Of a stretch of DNA of 15,637 bases, positions 14,834 to 15,637 are shown piece by piece (the first letter of the stretch is position 1; every line of letters begins with the position of its first letter). The stretch is from Lysobacterales bacterium. GTDB taxonomy: Bacteria > Pseudomonadota > Gammaproteobacteria > Xanthomonadales > SZUA-36. A program made the position numbers and the translations under genes. The stretch covers positions 1-15,637 of the forward strand of contig DAOWGA010000344.1 of NCBI GenBank assembly GCA_030637665.1, in the 5' to 3' direction. The notes below the pieces were generated by a model. That model was not told where the DNA came from and ran no database searches. It saw nothing but the letters and a program-made list of their open reading frames with translations.

Positions 14834-15637
14834 ATGAAGCCGGGACTGTTCGAGGCAAGCGCAAACTGCCTGGCCCTGGCTGATCCGCAAGAAAAGTGTT
14901 CCGCTGTGTCGGTCCTGGCCGGCGCGGTGGAGCGGGGCGCCTTTCAATGGGACCCCGCCGTCCCGGTCAAACCAATCGCCGCACCCGGCCGGCCTTTAAG
15001 GCCCGAGCTGGTCGCCCCTTCAGCCGTGCCGCGCCGCCGCCTCGGCAGTGATGAAGGCAGGGCCGCTCTGGTGCATGCCATCGCCCATATTGAATTCAAT
15101 GCGATAAATCTGGCGCTGGATGCTGTGTATCGATTTCGCGGCATGCCGGCTGAGTACTACGCAGACTGGATTTCGGTGGCGCAGGATGAGGCGCGTCATT
15201 TCCTGCTGCTGCAAGCCAGGCTGGAGCAGCTTGGCCGGAAATATGGTGATTTTCCCGCGCATAACGGCTTGTGGGAAATGGCTGAGAAGACCGCGGACAG
15301 CTGTCTTGTCCGGATGGCGCTGGTGCCAAGGGTGCTGGAAGCACGCGGGCTGGACGTGACCCCGGGCATGATCGAGCGCCTCAGGTCGGTAGGCGACCAG
15401 GACACCATTGCCGCGCTGGACGTGATCCTGGCGGAAGAAGTCCGCCATGTGGCGGTAGGAACGCACTGGTTCAATTTTTGCTGCGAGCGGGAAAATAAGC
15501 CGCCTGCAGAGACATTCCTGGAACTGATTCGGAGTCGATTCACCGGCTCGATACGTGGCCCGTTCAATTTGGAGGCCCGTGCTGAAGCCGGGTTCACGGC
15601 GCATGAAATGAAGGCCCTGATGGCCGGTATCGGCTGA
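14834..15637 (+). CDS. DUF455 ferritin-like protein
   Basis: The 267-residue protein ends with TGA exactly at the window edge, so it is complete. It belongs to DUF455, a ferritin-like four-helix group. Candidate di-iron ligands are E87 (HIEFNAINLALDA), E119 and H122 (DEARHF), E169 (RVLEARGLD) and E202 and H205 (EEVRHVAVGTHWF); two ExxH motifs on separate helices are the hallmark. The first 70 residues form a Pro/Arg-rich N-terminal region. The ribosome site is weak. It follows icd by 18 bp and is probably translated from the icd transcript. No reaction is known for this family, so an oxygen- or iron-dependent role is inference. Confidence 0.88.
   Translation: MKPGLFEASANCLALADPQEKCSAVSVLAGAVERGAFQWDPAVPVKPIAAPGRPLRPELVAPSAVPRRRLGSDEGRAALVHAIAHIEFNAINLALDAVYRFRGMPAEYYADWISVAQDEARHFLLLQARLEQLGRKYGDFPAHNGLWEMAEKTADSCLVRMALVPRVLEARGLDVTPGMIERLRSVGDQDTIAALDVILAEEVRHVAVGTHWFNFCCERENKPPAETFLELIRSRFTGSIRGPFNLEARAEAGFTAHEMKALMAGIG

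Noticed and set aside
1..15637. CRISPR arrays, tRNA or rRNA genes, prophage or defence genes
   Set aside because: No regularly spaced repeats, cloverleaf sequences, phage genes or recognised defence families were seen on either strand.

Overview
The window looks like a chromosomal segment from a moderately GC-rich Gammaproteobacterium. The isocitrate dehydrogenase and uracil-DNA glycosylase are close to the enterobacterial type in motif and length, and the other families are common in environmental proteobacteria. This placement is an inference. There are 14 protein-coding genes: thirteen complete, and one (the transporter) cut by the left edge. I see no tRNA, rRNA or CRISPR.

Region 1 (1-5926) is a pyrimidine-salvage and degradation block. 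A four-gene leftward operon encodes dihydropyrimidinase (5096-3708), a nitrilase-family beta-ureidopropionase (3670-2804), a class III aminotransferase (2784-1417) and an NCS1-family nucleobase/hydantoin transporter (1413 to the left edge). Divergent to it is a cytosine deaminase of the yeast Fcy1 type (5489-5926). Together they suggest this route: base uptake, cytosine to uracil, then ring opening of dihydrouracil, N-carbamoyl-beta-alanine to beta-alanine, and beta-alanine to malonate semialdehyde. The dihydrouracil-forming dehydrogenase is not in the window and could lie to the left. A 269-bp element with 35-bp terminal inverted repeats and two internal hairpins (5208-5476) sits between the divergent genes and ends one base before the deaminase ribosome binding site.

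Region 2 (5940-9424) holds a putative periplasmic/membrane module of unknown function. Leftward, a small secreted cupredoxin-like protein (7927-7541) is coupled by a 1-nt overlap to a polytopic membrane protein with a six-cysteine cluster (7541-5940). Divergent to them is a secreted beta-propeller protein with paired histidines (8068-9243), followed by a strong terminator hairpin and a second, compound palindrome.

Region 3 (9482-12540) holds housekeeping and small genes: a thioredoxin-reductase-like ferredoxin-NADP reductase (minus), divergent uracil-DNA glycosylase (plus), and a leftward GFA-family / MAPEG-family pair. A small TM2-like membrane protein with a Tyr/Arg/Asp-rich tail follows.

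Region 4 (12682-15637) holds a leftward single-pass protein with a TonB-like layout and a divergent rightward pair: NADP-dependent isocitrate dehydrogenase and a DUF455 ferritin-like protein ending exactly at the window edge.

The best candidates for something not well described are the foldback element fused to the deaminase leader, the Fcy1-type deaminase beside a reductive pyrimidine operon, and the cupredoxin / Cys-cluster membrane protein / beta-propeller trio.
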